A stretch of DNA of 64,000 nt from an uncultured Rothia sp. (lineage in GTDB: Bacteria; Actinomycetota; Actinomycetes; Actinomycetales; Micrococcaceae), in the NCBI GenBank assembly GCA_946221065.1, contig CAMIIO010000003.1:186001-250000 (forward strand), given 5' to 3'. The position numbers and the translations under genes are program-made. This document shows positions 34,357-42,535 of the stretch, in pieces. The notes beneath the pieces are model-generated. The model was not told the origin of the DNA, did not search any database, and worked only from the letters and a program-made list of their open reading frames with translations. Numbering within the stretch: the first letter of the stretch is position 1; every line of letters starts with the position of its first letter.

Positions 34357-34561
34357 TTTTCGTATGAAGGTGGTCACTCGCGCGCCGTCGGGCAGGGGAT
34401 AGGTACTGAAAAATGTCGTGCGGATTGTGTACATGAGCTCGCCCGGAAGAATGTGACGTTTTATGACAATGATTCAGAACTTCTTTCCGATAGTGGTTGA
34501 ATGACAGGGATAAAAAGATGAACCCGTGTTCTGCAGGGTCACGTACTGCCGAAAGAGACAA

Positions 34562-35695
34562 ATGACTGGTTTTACAACCCGCGCTATTCATGCGGTGGAA
34601 AATAACGAGAAGGACGCCATTGTTCCTCCCATTCACCTAGCATCAACCTTTATCCAGCCCACAACTGGTGAAGAGGGAGAATTCGAGTATCAGCGCGGAG
34701 GAAACTCCACCCGCTCCGACGTCGAAAAAACTCTGGCTCAGATTGAAGGCGCAGAATTTTCCTATGTGTATGCCACCGGAATGGCGGCAACTCAGGCAGC
34801 TATGGGCATGGTAAAAGCCGGCGAAAATGTGTTGATTGGTATGCCAAATTACGGCGGTAACTATCGCTTTGCCACCATCGAGCTTCCCAAACGCGGTGCT
34901 CAGGCAAAACTGATTGGTGACTTTTCCACCCTCTCGGATGCCGATTTTGACGAAAATACCAGCATGGTGTTCTTGGAAACCCCAGCGAACCCCACACTCA
35001 AGGTTTCGGACATCGCCAAGATCTCTGAAATTGCTCACCGTCACGGAGCAATCGTGGTGGTTGATAACACCTTCATGACCCCCTACCTACAACGTCCCCT
35101 AGAACTAGGCGCAGACATCACCGTTCAGTCCGCTACAAAATACCTAGCTGGACACGGCGACCTACTGGGCGGCGTCGCCTCTACCAACAACCCCCAGCTC
35201 GCCGAAGAACTTTGGAAAGCACAGCTAATTTCTGGCGGTATCCTTTCGCCCATTGATTCATACCGCCTCCTGCAAGATGTCAAGACGCTCGCGCTGCGCA
35301 TGGAACGCCAACAAGCTAACGCAGCGCGAGTCATTGAAGCCGTCACAAACCACCCTGCCGTGGAGAAGGTTCTTTTTGCCGGTTCCGCCAGCGAATCTGA
35401 CGCCGAAATCCATGCCCGTCAGGCACAAGGAATCGGTGCGCTCTTCTCCTTTACCCTCAAAGAAGGTAAGAACACCAAAGCCTTTTTAGACGCCCTCAAC
35501 ATCTTTGGATTCGCGGTAAGCCTGGGTGGGATTGAATCACTCATTTGTTTGCCGGCGACCATGACACAAGGTGCTTACGCCCCCGAGCACCTTGAAGAAT
35601 TTGGTGTTGAACCCGGTCTGATTCGTGTGGCGGTAGGAATTGAAGATATCGACGACCTCCTTACCGACATCACCGGCGCACTAGACGCCGCATAA
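34562..35695 (+). CDS. Cys/Met-metabolism PLP-dependent enzyme
   Basis: Member of the cystathionine synthase/lyase and methionine gamma-lyase family (377 residues). The PLP Lys is in QSATKYLAGHGD; upstream substrate loop is YQRGGNSTRSDVE (commonly YxRxGNPT), and DNTFMTPYLQRPLELGAD is typical. The usual RGLKTL is LQDVKTL, so the conserved Arg is missing. ATG 34562 follows GAAAGAG. A solute-binding protein, permease and ATPase gene follow directly, so it probably acts on an imported sulfur amino acid such as cystine or methionine. Synthase versus lyase cannot be decided from sequence alone. Confidence 0.8.
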   Translation: MTGFTTRAIHAVENNEKDAIVPPIHLASTFIQPTTGEEGEFEYQRGGNSTRSDVEKTLAQIEGAEFSYVYATGMAATQAAMGMVKAGENVLIGMPNYGGNYRFATIELPKRGAQAKLIGDFSTLSDADFDENTSMVFLETPANPTLKVSDIAKISEIAHRHGAIVVVDNTFMTPYLQRPLELGADITVQSATKYLAGHGDLLGGVASTNNPQLAEELWKAQLISGGILSPIDSYRLLQDVKTLALRMERQQANAARVIEAVTNHPAVEKVLFAGSASESDAEIHARQAQGIGALFSFTLKEGKNTKAFLDALNIFGFAVSLGGIESLICLPATMTQGAYAPEHLEEFGVEPGLIRVAVGIEDIDDLLTDITGALDAA

Positions 35696-35729
35696 TTCTC
35701 TTCACCTCAAAAAGATTAAGGAATCCCTC

Positions 35730-36545
35730 ATGAAAACCATCCCTGTTTCTCGTCGCTCGGCTCTAGCGCTCACCGGCGCCGTCTCTTTGGCGGGACTCTT
35801 GGCAGCCTGCTCATCTTCCTCCACTAGCCAGAGCACCGACGTCCTCCAAAAAATTAAGGACGCCGGCAAGATTCGTATCGGCATGGAAGGCACCTTCAAG
35901 CCCTGGGGCTACCACAACGAAAAAGGTGACCTGGTGGGTATGGAAAAAGAGATTGGAGACCTGCTCGCCAAAGATCTGGGCGTGAGCGCAGAATATATTG
36001 AGTCTCCCTGGGACTCGCTGATTGCCGGTGTAGATTCTGACCGTTACGATGTGGTGCTCAACAACGTTGCCCCCACCGAGGAGCGTCAGCAAAAATATAA
36101 CTTTTCTATCAACTACGTGAAGTCAGAGGGCAAGGTTGGTGTGCTGGAGTCTTCACCGCTCAAACAAGTCTCCGATGTTAAGGGGCATACTGCGGCGTCG
36201 TCGGAAACCTCCAATTTCCGTACCTTACTGGAGCAGAACGGGGCAACTATCGTTACGGTTACCGGCTTTGATGAGGCAATCGAGCAGGTACTCTCCGGCC
36301 GTGTAGATTGCACCGGTAACGACGCCGTGACGTTCCAGGCATACAAGAAGGAACACCCCGAAGCCAAGATTCGTTTGTTGGAGGGGCAGCTGGGTGACGC
36401 TTCGGAAGCCGCCGTGCTAATGCCTAAAGGTGCGGATAGTTTGAAGAAGGCTATCGACGATTCTTTGATCAAACACATGGACAATGGGGATTTGAAGAAT
36501 ATTTATATGAAATATGTGGGTATTGACCTCACTCCTTCTAAATAG
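35730..36545 (+). CDS. Amino-acid ABC transporter substrate-binding lipoprotein
   Basis: Family 3 (polar amino acid type) solute-binding protein, 271 residues. Signal peptide with RR at 8-9 and lipobox LAAC (Cys27). The mature part has IRIGMEGTFKPWGYHNEKGDLVGMEKEIGDLL and ESPWDSLIAGVDSDRYDVVLNNVAPTEER, as in cystine and arginine binding proteins. It is 34 bp after the PLP enzyme. With the next two genes it forms a complete importer. Confidence 0.92.
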   Translation: MKTIPVSRRSALALTGAVSLAGLLAACSSSSTSQSTDVLQKIKDAGKIRIGMEGTFKPWGYHNEKGDLVGMEKEIGDLLAKDLGVSAEYIESPWDSLIAGVDSDRYDVVLNNVAPTEERQQKYNFSINYVKSEGKVGVLESSPLKQVSDVKGHTAASSETSNFRTLLEQNGATIVTVTGFDEAIEQVLSGRVDCTGNDAVTFQAYKKEHPEAKIRLLEGQLGDASEAAVLMPKGADSLKKAIDDSLIKHMDNGDLKNIYMKYVGIDLTPSK

Positions 36546-36560
36546 TTGAAGTACGGATCA

Positions 36561-37235
36561 ATGGATCACTATCTGAATTTATGGGTTGAGTCTTTACCTC
36601 AGCTTCTCTGGGCAACTCTAAAAATTACCCTGCCACTGTCAATTGTTGCGTTTGTGCTGGCTATTCTGATTGGTGTTGTAACTCAGGTAATGCGGGCGAA
36701 TAAATTTCGCCCGTTTGCCTGGCTTGCAAATACGTATGTGTGGCTCTTTCGCGGAACCCCTTTGCTCGTGCAGCTTTTCTTGATTTTCTATGGTCTTCCT
36801 AAGCTGAATATTGTTTTGGATCCGTGGACTGCTGCCATTGTTGCGCTTTCTCTCAATACCGGTGCATACGTGGCGGAAAGCTTCCGCGCCGCGGTTGCCT
36901 CGATTCCACGAGGGCAATTTGAAGCTGCCCACACGCTGAATTTCACTAAAATGCAGGTACTGCGTCACGTGGTGATTCCCCAAGCCGTGCGTATCGCTTT
37001 ACCTCCACTGGGAAATGATTTGATTGACCTGGTTAAAGGAACCTCCTTGGTGTCTACAATTTCCCTGGTTGATCTTTTCCAATCGGGTAAGCAGGTTGCG
37101 GCGCGCACTTTTGAGCCATTAGCAATGTATGCCGAGGTTGCGCTGATCTATTTAATGATTTTTTCGGTGCTTTCTATAGTGCAGAGCATGCTGGAGAAGC
37201 GAAGCAACCGGTATATGAGGAGTGTTCATGCTTGA
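36561..37235 (+). CDS. Amino-acid ABC transporter permease
   Basis: HisM/GlnP-type permease (224 residues) with about five membrane segments. The pre-motif LFRGTPLLVQLFLIFYGLP and the ATPase-contact EAA loop (EAAHTLNFTKMQVLRHVVIPQAVR) are clear. ATG 36561 is chosen over TTG 36546, which directly abuts the previous stop; neither has a strong ribosome binding site. The end overlaps the ATPase gene. Confidence 0.9.
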   Translation: MDHYLNLWVESLPQLLWATLKITLPLSIVAFVLAILIGVVTQVMRANKFRPFAWLANTYVWLFRGTPLLVQLFLIFYGLPKLNIVLDPWTAAIVALSLNTGAYVAESFRAAVASIPRGQFEAAHTLNFTKMQVLRHVVIPQAVRIALPPLGNDLIDLVKGTSLVSTISLVDLFQSGKQVAARTFEPLAMYAEVALIYLMIFSVLSIVQSMLEKRSNRYMRSVHA

Positions 37236-37980
37236 GATTAATCAGCTTTCCAAAAGTTTTGGGGATCAGCATATTCTGCGTGGTATTAATGCTCAGATGC
37301 AAGCGGGGGAGACAACGGTTATTCTTGGGCCTTCTGGGTCAGGAAAATCGACGCTATTGCGTTGCCTTAACCTCTTAGAAATGCCCGAGCAGGGAAGCCT
37401 GCGCATTGAAAATGATGAGGTGCATTTTGGTGCTCCGCTTAGTGAGTCTCAAGTGCGTAAAATCCGGCAGCATTCGGCAATGGTTTTTCAGCAGTTTAAT
37501 CTCTTCCCTAATCTGACGGCTCTGGAAAATGTGGCACTCGCTCCAGTGCTTAATAGCAAATATTCTAAGACAGAGTCTCGGAAGGTAGCTGAGGAACTGC
37601 TGGTAAAGGTTGGCTTGGGTAAGCGCGTGAGTTCGTACCCGGAGCAGCTCTCGGGAGGCCAACAGCAGCGTGTGGCTATAGCGCGTGCGCTGGCGATGAG
37701 CCCGGATTATTTATTGTTTGACGAGCCGACGTCGGCGCTTGACCCCGAGCTTGAGGCTGAGGTAATCCGAGTTTTGATTGATTTGGCGCGGGAGAATCGT
37801 TCGCTTGTGGTGGTGACTCACAATATGGCTTTTGCGCAGAAGGTGGCGGATCGTATTCTTTTCCTGGATGGCGGAAAAATTACGTATGACGGCGCGCCTG
37901 CTGGATTCTTTAGTTCGGACGACGTGCGGATTAAGCGTTTCCTGAATATCTTTGAGCTGGTGGAGCACTATTCGATTTAG
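37228..37980 (+). CDS. Amino-acid ABC transporter ATP-binding protein
   Basis: GlnQ-type ATPase of 250 residues. Walker A GPSGSGKST, Q-loop MVFQQFNLFPNLT, signature LSGGQQQR, Walker B LLFDEPTSALDPE and switch His in VTHN. ATG 37228 has GAGGAG five bases upstream and overlaps the permease end. Last gene of the sulfur-compound uptake and breakdown unit; a family B repeat follows 20 bp after the stop. Confidence 0.94.
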   Translation: MLEINQLSKSFGDQHILRGINAQMQAGETTVILGPSGSGKSTLLRCLNLLEMPEQGSLRIENDEVHFGAPLSESQVRKIRQHSAMVFQQFNLFPNLTALENVALAPVLNSKYSKTESRKVAEELLVKVGLGKRVSSYPEQLSGGQQQRVAIARALAMSPDYLLFDEPTSALDPELEAEVIRVLIDLARENRSLVVVTHNMAFAQKVADRILFLDGGKITYDGAPAGFFSSDDVRIKRFLNIFELVEHYSI

Positions 37981-38000
37981 CTAGGTGCCAGGGGACATGA

Positions 38001-38060
38001 GTGACCATCCTATGTTGCCAGGACCGTCGTGGGGCGGTCCTGGCAACACGAGATGGTCAC
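38001..38060. repeat. Palindromic repeat, family B, copy 3
   Basis: 60 bp, GTGACCATCC to ATGGTCAC, the cleanest copy (GTTGCCAGGACCG / CGGTCCTGGCAAC). The right flank continues TTGCGCGTCGTCGGACAG, which matches what follows the second GGTCAC in copy 2, so about 21 bp between two GGTCAC motifs appear lost. Confidence 0.85.
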
Positions 38061-38204
38061 TTGCGCGTCGTCGGACAGCAGATACCGCACCTCCCGAATC
38101 CCTGCCATCCCACGCACCGAGAAAACCTCGCCCAAACCGACTGAAATATGAGAATTTCCCGCCCACCCACGCAAAGTTCGGCCACATCATCTAGAGTGTG
38201 AAGC

Positions 38205-38468
38205 GTGAAAACATTTGATGCACTCTTCCAAGAACTCACCGAAAAAGCCCGGAGCCGTCCCGAAGGCTCCGGAACCGTCGCCGAACTCGATACCGGCGTG
38301 CACGGCATCGGCAAGAAAATCGTTGAAGAAGCCGCAGAAGTTTGGATGGCAGCCGAATTTCAATCCGATGAAGAATTTGCAGAGGAAGCATCACAGCTCA
38401 TTTACCATTTGCAGGTCATGATGATCGCCAAGGGACTGACTCCCGAAGATATCTATAGATACCTCTAA
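38205..38468 (+). CDS. hisE: Phosphoribosyl-ATP pyrophosphatase
   Basis: Second step of histidine synthesis: hydrolysis of phosphoribosyl-ATP to phosphoribosyl-AMP. MazG-like helical protein of 87 residues with IGKKIVEEAAEVWMAAE and EEASQLIYHLQVMM, typical of HisE. The GTG start has no clear ribosome binding site, but TAGAGT lies seven bases upstream, compatible with a leaderless transcript. hisG follows 30 bp later. Confidence 0.94.
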   Translation: MKTFDALFQELTEKARSRPEGSGTVAELDTGVHGIGKKIVEEAAEVWMAAEFQSDEEFAEEASQLIYHLQVMMIAKGLTPEDIYRYL

Positions 38469-38498
38469 ACCTGCACCGTAAATTAGCAAAGGACTAAC

Positions 38499-39344
38499 AT
38501 GCTTCGCGTAGCCATTCCCAACAAGGGCTCTCTCTCCGACGCCGCCACAACCATGCTCAAAGAATCCGGCTATCTTCAGCGCCGGGACTCCCGCGAACTC
38601 GTGATCGCGGATAAAGAAAATCACGTGGAATTCTTCTACCTTCGCCCACGAGATATTGCCGTGTACGTGGGTAAGGGCACGCTCGACGTCGGAATTACCG
38701 GCCGTGACTTGCTGCTCGACTCAGAAGCGCCAGCCGAGGAAGTGATGGGTTTGGATTTTGCCCGTTCCACCTTCCGCTTTGCCGGTCCCGTAGGGGAATT
38801 TACTAGCGTTGATCAACTGGAGGGCAAACGTATTGCTACCTCCTATGCCAAACTGGTACGGCACTATTTGGAGGACCGGCAGATTAGCGCCACGGTAACT
38901 CGGCTTGATGGCGCCATTGAGTCCTCAATTCGCTTGGGCGTGGCAGACGCTATTGCCGACGTCGTGGAAACCGGCAATACCATGCGCGCCGCCGGGTTAG
39001 AGCCCTTTGGCGAACCACTAATGCACAGTGAGGCGCTGTTGATTAAGCGTCAGGGTGTGGAAGATATTGATGGTTTGGAGAAGCTGATTCGCCGTTTGCG
39101 CGGTGTGCTGATTGCCCGTCAATACGCCATGATGGATTACGATATCCGCGAGGATTTGCTACCTCGGGCCACCGAGATCACACCCGGTCTGGAAGCACCC
39201 ACCATCTCTCCGTTAGAGCGTGAGGGCTGGGTTGCGGTGCGTTCTATGGTTCCTCGCAACCGTGTGAATAAGCTGATGGATGACCTCTACGAGGTGGGCG
39301 CCCGAGCCATTCTGGTTTCGCCTATTCAGGCAGCGCGTATCTAA
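38499..39344 (+). CDS. hisG: ATP phosphoribosyltransferase, long form
   Basis: Committed first step of histidine synthesis (ATP + PRPP). Long-form HisG of 281 residues: catalytic part with MLRVAIPNKGSL, DVGITGRDLL, and the PRPP motif region DAIADVVETGNTMRAAGLEP. The C-terminal ~75 residues form the regulatory domain (EGWVAVRSMVPRNRVNKLMDDLYEVGA) that binds histidine for feedback inhibition. A hairpin separates it from hisF. Confidence 0.95.
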   Translation: MLRVAIPNKGSLSDAATTMLKESGYLQRRDSRELVIADKENHVEFFYLRPRDIAVYVGKGTLDVGITGRDLLLDSEAPAEEVMGLDFARSTFRFAGPVGEFTSVDQLEGKRIATSYAKLVRHYLEDRQISATVTRLDGAIESSIRLGVADAIADVVETGNTMRAAGLEPFGEPLMHSEALLIKRQGVEDIDGLEKLIRRLRGVLIARQYAMMDYDIREDLLPRATEITPGLEAPTISPLEREGWVAVRSMVPRNRVNKLMDDLYEVGARAILVSPIQAARI

Positions 39345-39354
39345 CGATGTGAAG

Positions 39355-39390
39355 TGCCGCCGGGGGTTGGGTTCCCGGCGGCATTATTTT
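39355..39390 (+). terminator. Hairpin between hisG and hisF
   Basis: Perfect stem TGCCGCCGGG / CCCGGCGGCA followed by a T-rich stretch (TTATTTTTATT). It looks like a terminator inside the his gene row and may reduce hisF expression or separate transcripts. Confidence 0.75.
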
Positions 39391-39410
39391 TATTCCGTGA
39401 AAGGAGCAAC

Positions 39411-40172
39411 ATGGCTGTTGCAATTCGAGTGATTCCCTGCCTGGATGTTGACAACGGCAGAGTGGTGAAAGGCGTAAATTTTGCGGATTTGCGCGACGCC
39501 GGTGACCCTCTAGAGCTGGGTAGAAAGTATAACGAAGCCGGGGCGGATGAACTGACGTTCTTGGATGTGACGGCGTCTTCTACGGACCGTTCAACTACCT
39601 ATGATGTGGTAACGCAGACCGCTGAAACCGTGTTCATTCCGCTGACCGTTGGCGGGGGAGTGCGCACCGTAGATGACGTGGACCGGCTGCTGCGTTGTGG
39701 CGCCGATAAGGTCTCTATTAATACCGCCGCTATTGCCCGCCCCGAGGTAATTAACGAAATTGTGGAGCGTTTTGGGTCGCAGGTGCTGGTGCTCTCGGTG
39801 GATGCCCGGCGTAACCCGGACATGCCTTCGGGCTTTGAAGTCACCACGCACGGTGGTAAAAAGTCTGCGAACCTTGACGCCGTGGCGTGGGTCAAAGACG
39901 CCGAAGCACGCGGGGTGGGCGAAATCTTGCTGAACTCGATGGACGCCGACGGCACCAAGGCGGGTTTTGATGTGGAGATGATTCGCATGGTGCGGGCAGT
40001 ATCTAAGCTACCGCTGATTGCCTCCGGTGGAGCGGGTGCGCCCGAACACTTCCCGCCCGCTATTGAGGCAGGTGCCGATGCCGTGCTGGCAGCCTCTATC
40101 TTCCATTTCGGTGAGGTGAGCATTGGGGAAGTGAAGAATGCTATCCGTGCTGCCGGGTATGAGGTTCGGTAA
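39411..40172 (+). CDS. hisF: Imidazole glycerol phosphate synthase cyclase subunit
   Basis: TIM-barrel cyclase producing imidazole glycerol phosphate and AICAR with ammonia from HisH. Motifs: IPCLDVDNGRVVKGVNF (catalytic Asp), TVGGGVRTVDDVDRLLRCGADKVSINTAA, NSMDADGTKAGFD (second Asp) and LIASGGAGAPEHF. AAAGGAG precedes ATG 39411. Length 253. HisH is not in the window. Confidence 0.96.
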   Translation: MAVAIRVIPCLDVDNGRVVKGVNFADLRDAGDPLELGRKYNEAGADELTFLDVTASSTDRSTTYDVVTQTAETVFIPLTVGGGVRTVDDVDRLLRCGADKVSINTAAIARPEVINEIVERFGSQVLVLSVDARRNPDMPSGFEVTTHGGKKSANLDAVAWVKDAEARGVGEILLNSMDADGTKAGFDVEMIRMVRAVSKLPLIASGGAGAPEHFPPAIEAGADAVLAASIFHFGEVSIGEVKNAIRAAGYEVR

Positions 40173-40179
40173 GTAAGCG

Positions 40180-41262
40180 ATGATAACGAGCCGGCGAACG
40201 CAGGGGACACATTCTCAGGGGCCACTGCGTATCATCGGGTGGCTCTTTGGATTGGTGATAGCCCTTCTCTGTGTAGCGTTCCTGCTTTTCCCCGGTTGGA
40301 GTGTATCGCGAGAGCTCAGTACTGTACCCGTGGTAGCTCATGCCGTGGCGTTCGCGCGAATCTCCGGCATAGCTCTCCTAGTCTTTTCTACACTCTTTTT
40401 CCTGGTGAAAGTCTTATATCGTGCTAGACCTGCACGGCGTTTTGAGGTGCTTCCCACTCTAACTTTATTGCTCTGGGCATTTTCCGGTGGGTGGCTCATT
40501 GCCTTCCCGCAGGGTTTGGCTGAGCATGCGTCGTCGCTGGTGGGATCTGGGGAGAAAAGAACAGTGGGATTGGTTGGCAAGCATCTGAAGGTTGTGGGCT
40601 ATAACAGTCAAGACACGTTGAGCGCTACGGATCTGCGGGAACTGGATGAAAAATTCCGTGCCGATATTTATGTGTTCCCCGAAGGCGGGGTTGACCATGT
40701 GAATGCTGCCGTGGCGGGTTCCGGCGTCACCGGGCAGATATTTTCCCCGCGTGATGACGGCTTTGGGTCGGTGTATAACGAAACGATTGCGCCAACTACT
40801 GTGCTGGTGCGTCCAAGTGCCGGAACCTGGATTCAGCAGAAAGTGTCTCCGCTATCCTTTGGCGCGGTAGGTTTGCGTTCTGCCGATGCCGGAGGGGTAC
40901 GTTTGGTGGGTGTGCATACGGCTCCGCCGGTTCCTGGACTAATGGGTGCTTGGCGTGATGATTTACGGACGGTGCGGGCAGAGGCTTCTTCGGCGCAGGA
41001 GCCGATTCTTCTGGTGGGAGATTTTAACGCAACGCTTCGACATGGCGCAATGGCTGATCTGTCGGGGATTGATGACGCCGCGAGCGCGATGGGTAAGGTA
41101 GAGGGAACGTGGCCGGTGGGGATGTCGCCGGTGCTTTCTGCGCCGATTGATCATGTGTTGGTGAGCGATTCTATTGATGTGGTGGATTTTCAGACTGTGA
41201 GGGTGGGCGACGGCGATCATCGTGCGGTTTATGCGGAGCTGGTTATCTCGTCTACTCGTTGA
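40180..41262 (+). CDS. Membrane endonuclease/exonuclease/phosphatase-family protein
   Basis: The first ~110 residues contain three hydrophobic segments; the remaining ~240 form an EEP-fold domain likely facing outside. Fold residues: Asn in VVGYNSQ, Glu in VFPEGG, VGVHTAPP, the GDFN of LLVGDFNAT, IDHVL and the final GDGDHRAV with catalytic His. Family members hydrolyse phosphodiesters in nucleic acids or lipids; the substrate here is unknown. ATG 40180 is seven bases after hisF, so it may be cotranscribed. Its stop codon lies inside a family A palindrome. Confidence 0.8.
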   Translation: MITSRRTQGTHSQGPLRIIGWLFGLVIALLCVAFLLFPGWSVSRELSTVPVVAHAVAFARISGIALLVFSTLFFLVKVLYRARPARRFEVLPTLTLLLWAFSGGWLIAFPQGLAEHASSLVGSGEKRTVGLVGKHLKVVGYNSQDTLSATDLRELDEKFRADIYVFPEGGVDHVNAAVAGSGVTGQIFSPRDDGFGSVYNETIAPTTVLVRPSAGTWIQQKVSPLSFGAVGLRSADAGGVRLVGVHTAPPVPGLMGAWRDDLRTVRAEASSAQEPILLVGDFNATLRHGAMADLSGIDDAASAMGKVEGTWPVGMSPVLSAPIDHVLVSDSIDVVDFQTVRVGDGDHRAVYAELVISSTR

Positions 41263-41316
41263 GGTGTCAATAATATGCACTTTTCGGCGCAAAAAGTGCA
41301 TATTATTGACACCTCA
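41260..41316. repeat. Palindromic repeat, family A, copy 2
   Basis: Perfect 25-bp arms around a seven-base loop; the arm contains GAGGTGTCAATAATATGCAC, differing from copy 1 (21309-21371) mainly by one A/T. It begins at the stop codon of the phosphatase-family gene and lies between convergent genes, so it could also end transcription. Confidence 0.85.
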
Positions 41317-41324
41317 GCGTGGGT

Positions 41325-41963
41325 TTAGCGCACAATCACCTGCGCCTGTTCCCGTCCAAAGAGGTACAGCGCTAGTTCTTCCGGCAGGCCAGAGAGCACC
41401 GTAGCCACCTTACCGGGCTTTGGGGTGAGAACGGTGTGAACGAGCGGGTGATCGCCGGGAACTTCCAGCACCAAACCGTCCGGGTAGTTTTTGCCCGCCA
41501 TTATTTTTGCCCGCGAACATAGATCCTTCCAGATATATTCTCGGGTATCAGGGTGGAGTTCGCGTGGCTCCCAACCGGGGCGCGCACGTCGAACGTCCTC
41601 AATATGCACAAAGTACTCGATGAGGTTCATTGCCCGGTCTGCCTCCGGTTTGCGACGGCGTAGGTTGAAGTATCCGGGGAGCAAACCAAACTCGGTGATG
41701 GCGCTCTCATATGCCGGGCGCTCGCGCAAAGTCTCTGCTAGTTCTGCGGTCTTGCGTTCGGTACGCTCTGCTAGAAAGGGCACCACAATGCCCAGCGTCG
41801 TAATCACCTGTGATTCTCGAAGGAGCAGGTGGGCTACCATGTGCCGGTTCTGCCAACCCTCGCATAAGGTGGGGCCGGTAGGGTTAGCCTCGTGGAGTAC
41901 CTGAAGGAGGTTGCGACGCTCTTCGGCAATGATCGTGGCAGGGTTACGTGTCTCGGTCGTCAT
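41325..41963 (-). CDS. TIGR03085 family (DinB-like) protein
   Basis: Actinobacterial protein of 212 residues related to the DinB/mycothiol-dependent isomerase fold. The N-terminal segment LCEGWQNRHMVAHLLLRE is the characteristic metal-binding helix with conserved Trp and His, and a further His occurs in IEYFVHIEDVRR. ATG 41963 is preferred to 41990 because of a GTGGAAG site upstream. Enzyme activity is unknown. It is divergent from hisI, an association I recall from other actinobacteria. Confidence 0.8.
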   Translation of the reverse strand: MTTETRNPATIIAEERRNLLQVLHEANPTGPTLCEGWQNRHMVAHLLLRESQVITTLGIVVPFLAERTERKTAELAETLRERPAYESAITEFGLLPGYFNLRRRKPEADRAMNLIEYFVHIEDVRRARPGWEPRELHPDTREYIWKDLCSRAKIMAGKNYPDGLVLEVPGDHPLVHTVLTPKPGKVATVLSGLPEELALYLFGREQAQVIVR

Positions 41964-42058
41964 GCTTGTATTCTTCCACGATTGGCGCACCTCGCCGTGT
42001 TCATCTGGTGGCTAGATTTTTTACAGAATTTCGCCGGCGGTAGCGTTCAACTACTACT

Positions 42059-42457
42059 ATGGGAAAGATGAATGAGAACCCTACCCCCACGCCTACCCTC
42101 AGCCCCGAAATCGCTGACCGCCTCAAGCGAGATTCCAACGGTTTAGTGACTGCCATTATTCAACAGTATGACAGTAACCGGGTGCTTATGCTCGGCTGGA
42201 TGGACGATGAAGCGCTCCGCCGTACCCTCGCAGAAGGGCGTGTGACGTTTTGGTCGCGCTCGCGTCAGGAATATTGGCGTAAGGGCGATACCTCCGGGCA
42301 CTATCAGTATGTGAAATCCGTGGAGCTTGATTGTGATGGCGACGCGCTACTGATTCGTGTGGATCAAGTCGGTGCCGCGTGCCATACCGGAACCGAAAGC
42401 TGTTTTGACGCTGGAGGGAAACTGGACGCCGTCGTGGGGTATCGCCCCGTAGAGTAG
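42059..42457 (+). CDS. hisI: Phosphoribosyl-AMP cyclohydrolase
   Basis: Third step of histidine synthesis. Motifs: GWMDDEALRRTL, VTFWSRSRQEYWRKGDTSGHYQ, and metal Cys in GAACHTGTESCF. Length 132. ATG 42059 or the in-frame ATG 42068 could be used; no strong ribosome binding site is seen for either. It lies just upstream of trpE, a common arrangement in this group. Confidence 0.94.
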   Translation: MGKMNENPTPTPTLSPEIADRLKRDSNGLVTAIIQQYDSNRVLMLGWMDDEALRRTLAEGRVTFWSRSRQEYWRKGDTSGHYQYVKSVELDCDGDALLIRVDQVGAACHTGTESCFDAGGKLDAVVGYRPVE

Positions 42458-42535
42458 TTTCTTGAGGATGAGATCAACGGCGTTTGGCCGAACCATGAAC
42501 GTTTTAGAATCAACAATAATCAGGGGAGCTAAGTA

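Noticed and set aside
34357..34561. SAM riboswitch or McbR-type operator before the sulfur amino-acid enzyme
   Set aside because: No SAM aptamer consensus and no TAGAC-N6-GTCTA motif found in the leader.
42458..42535. Tryptophan attenuator leader peptide before trpE
   Set aside because: The 78-bp leader has no short frame with consecutive Trp codons and no competing hairpins.
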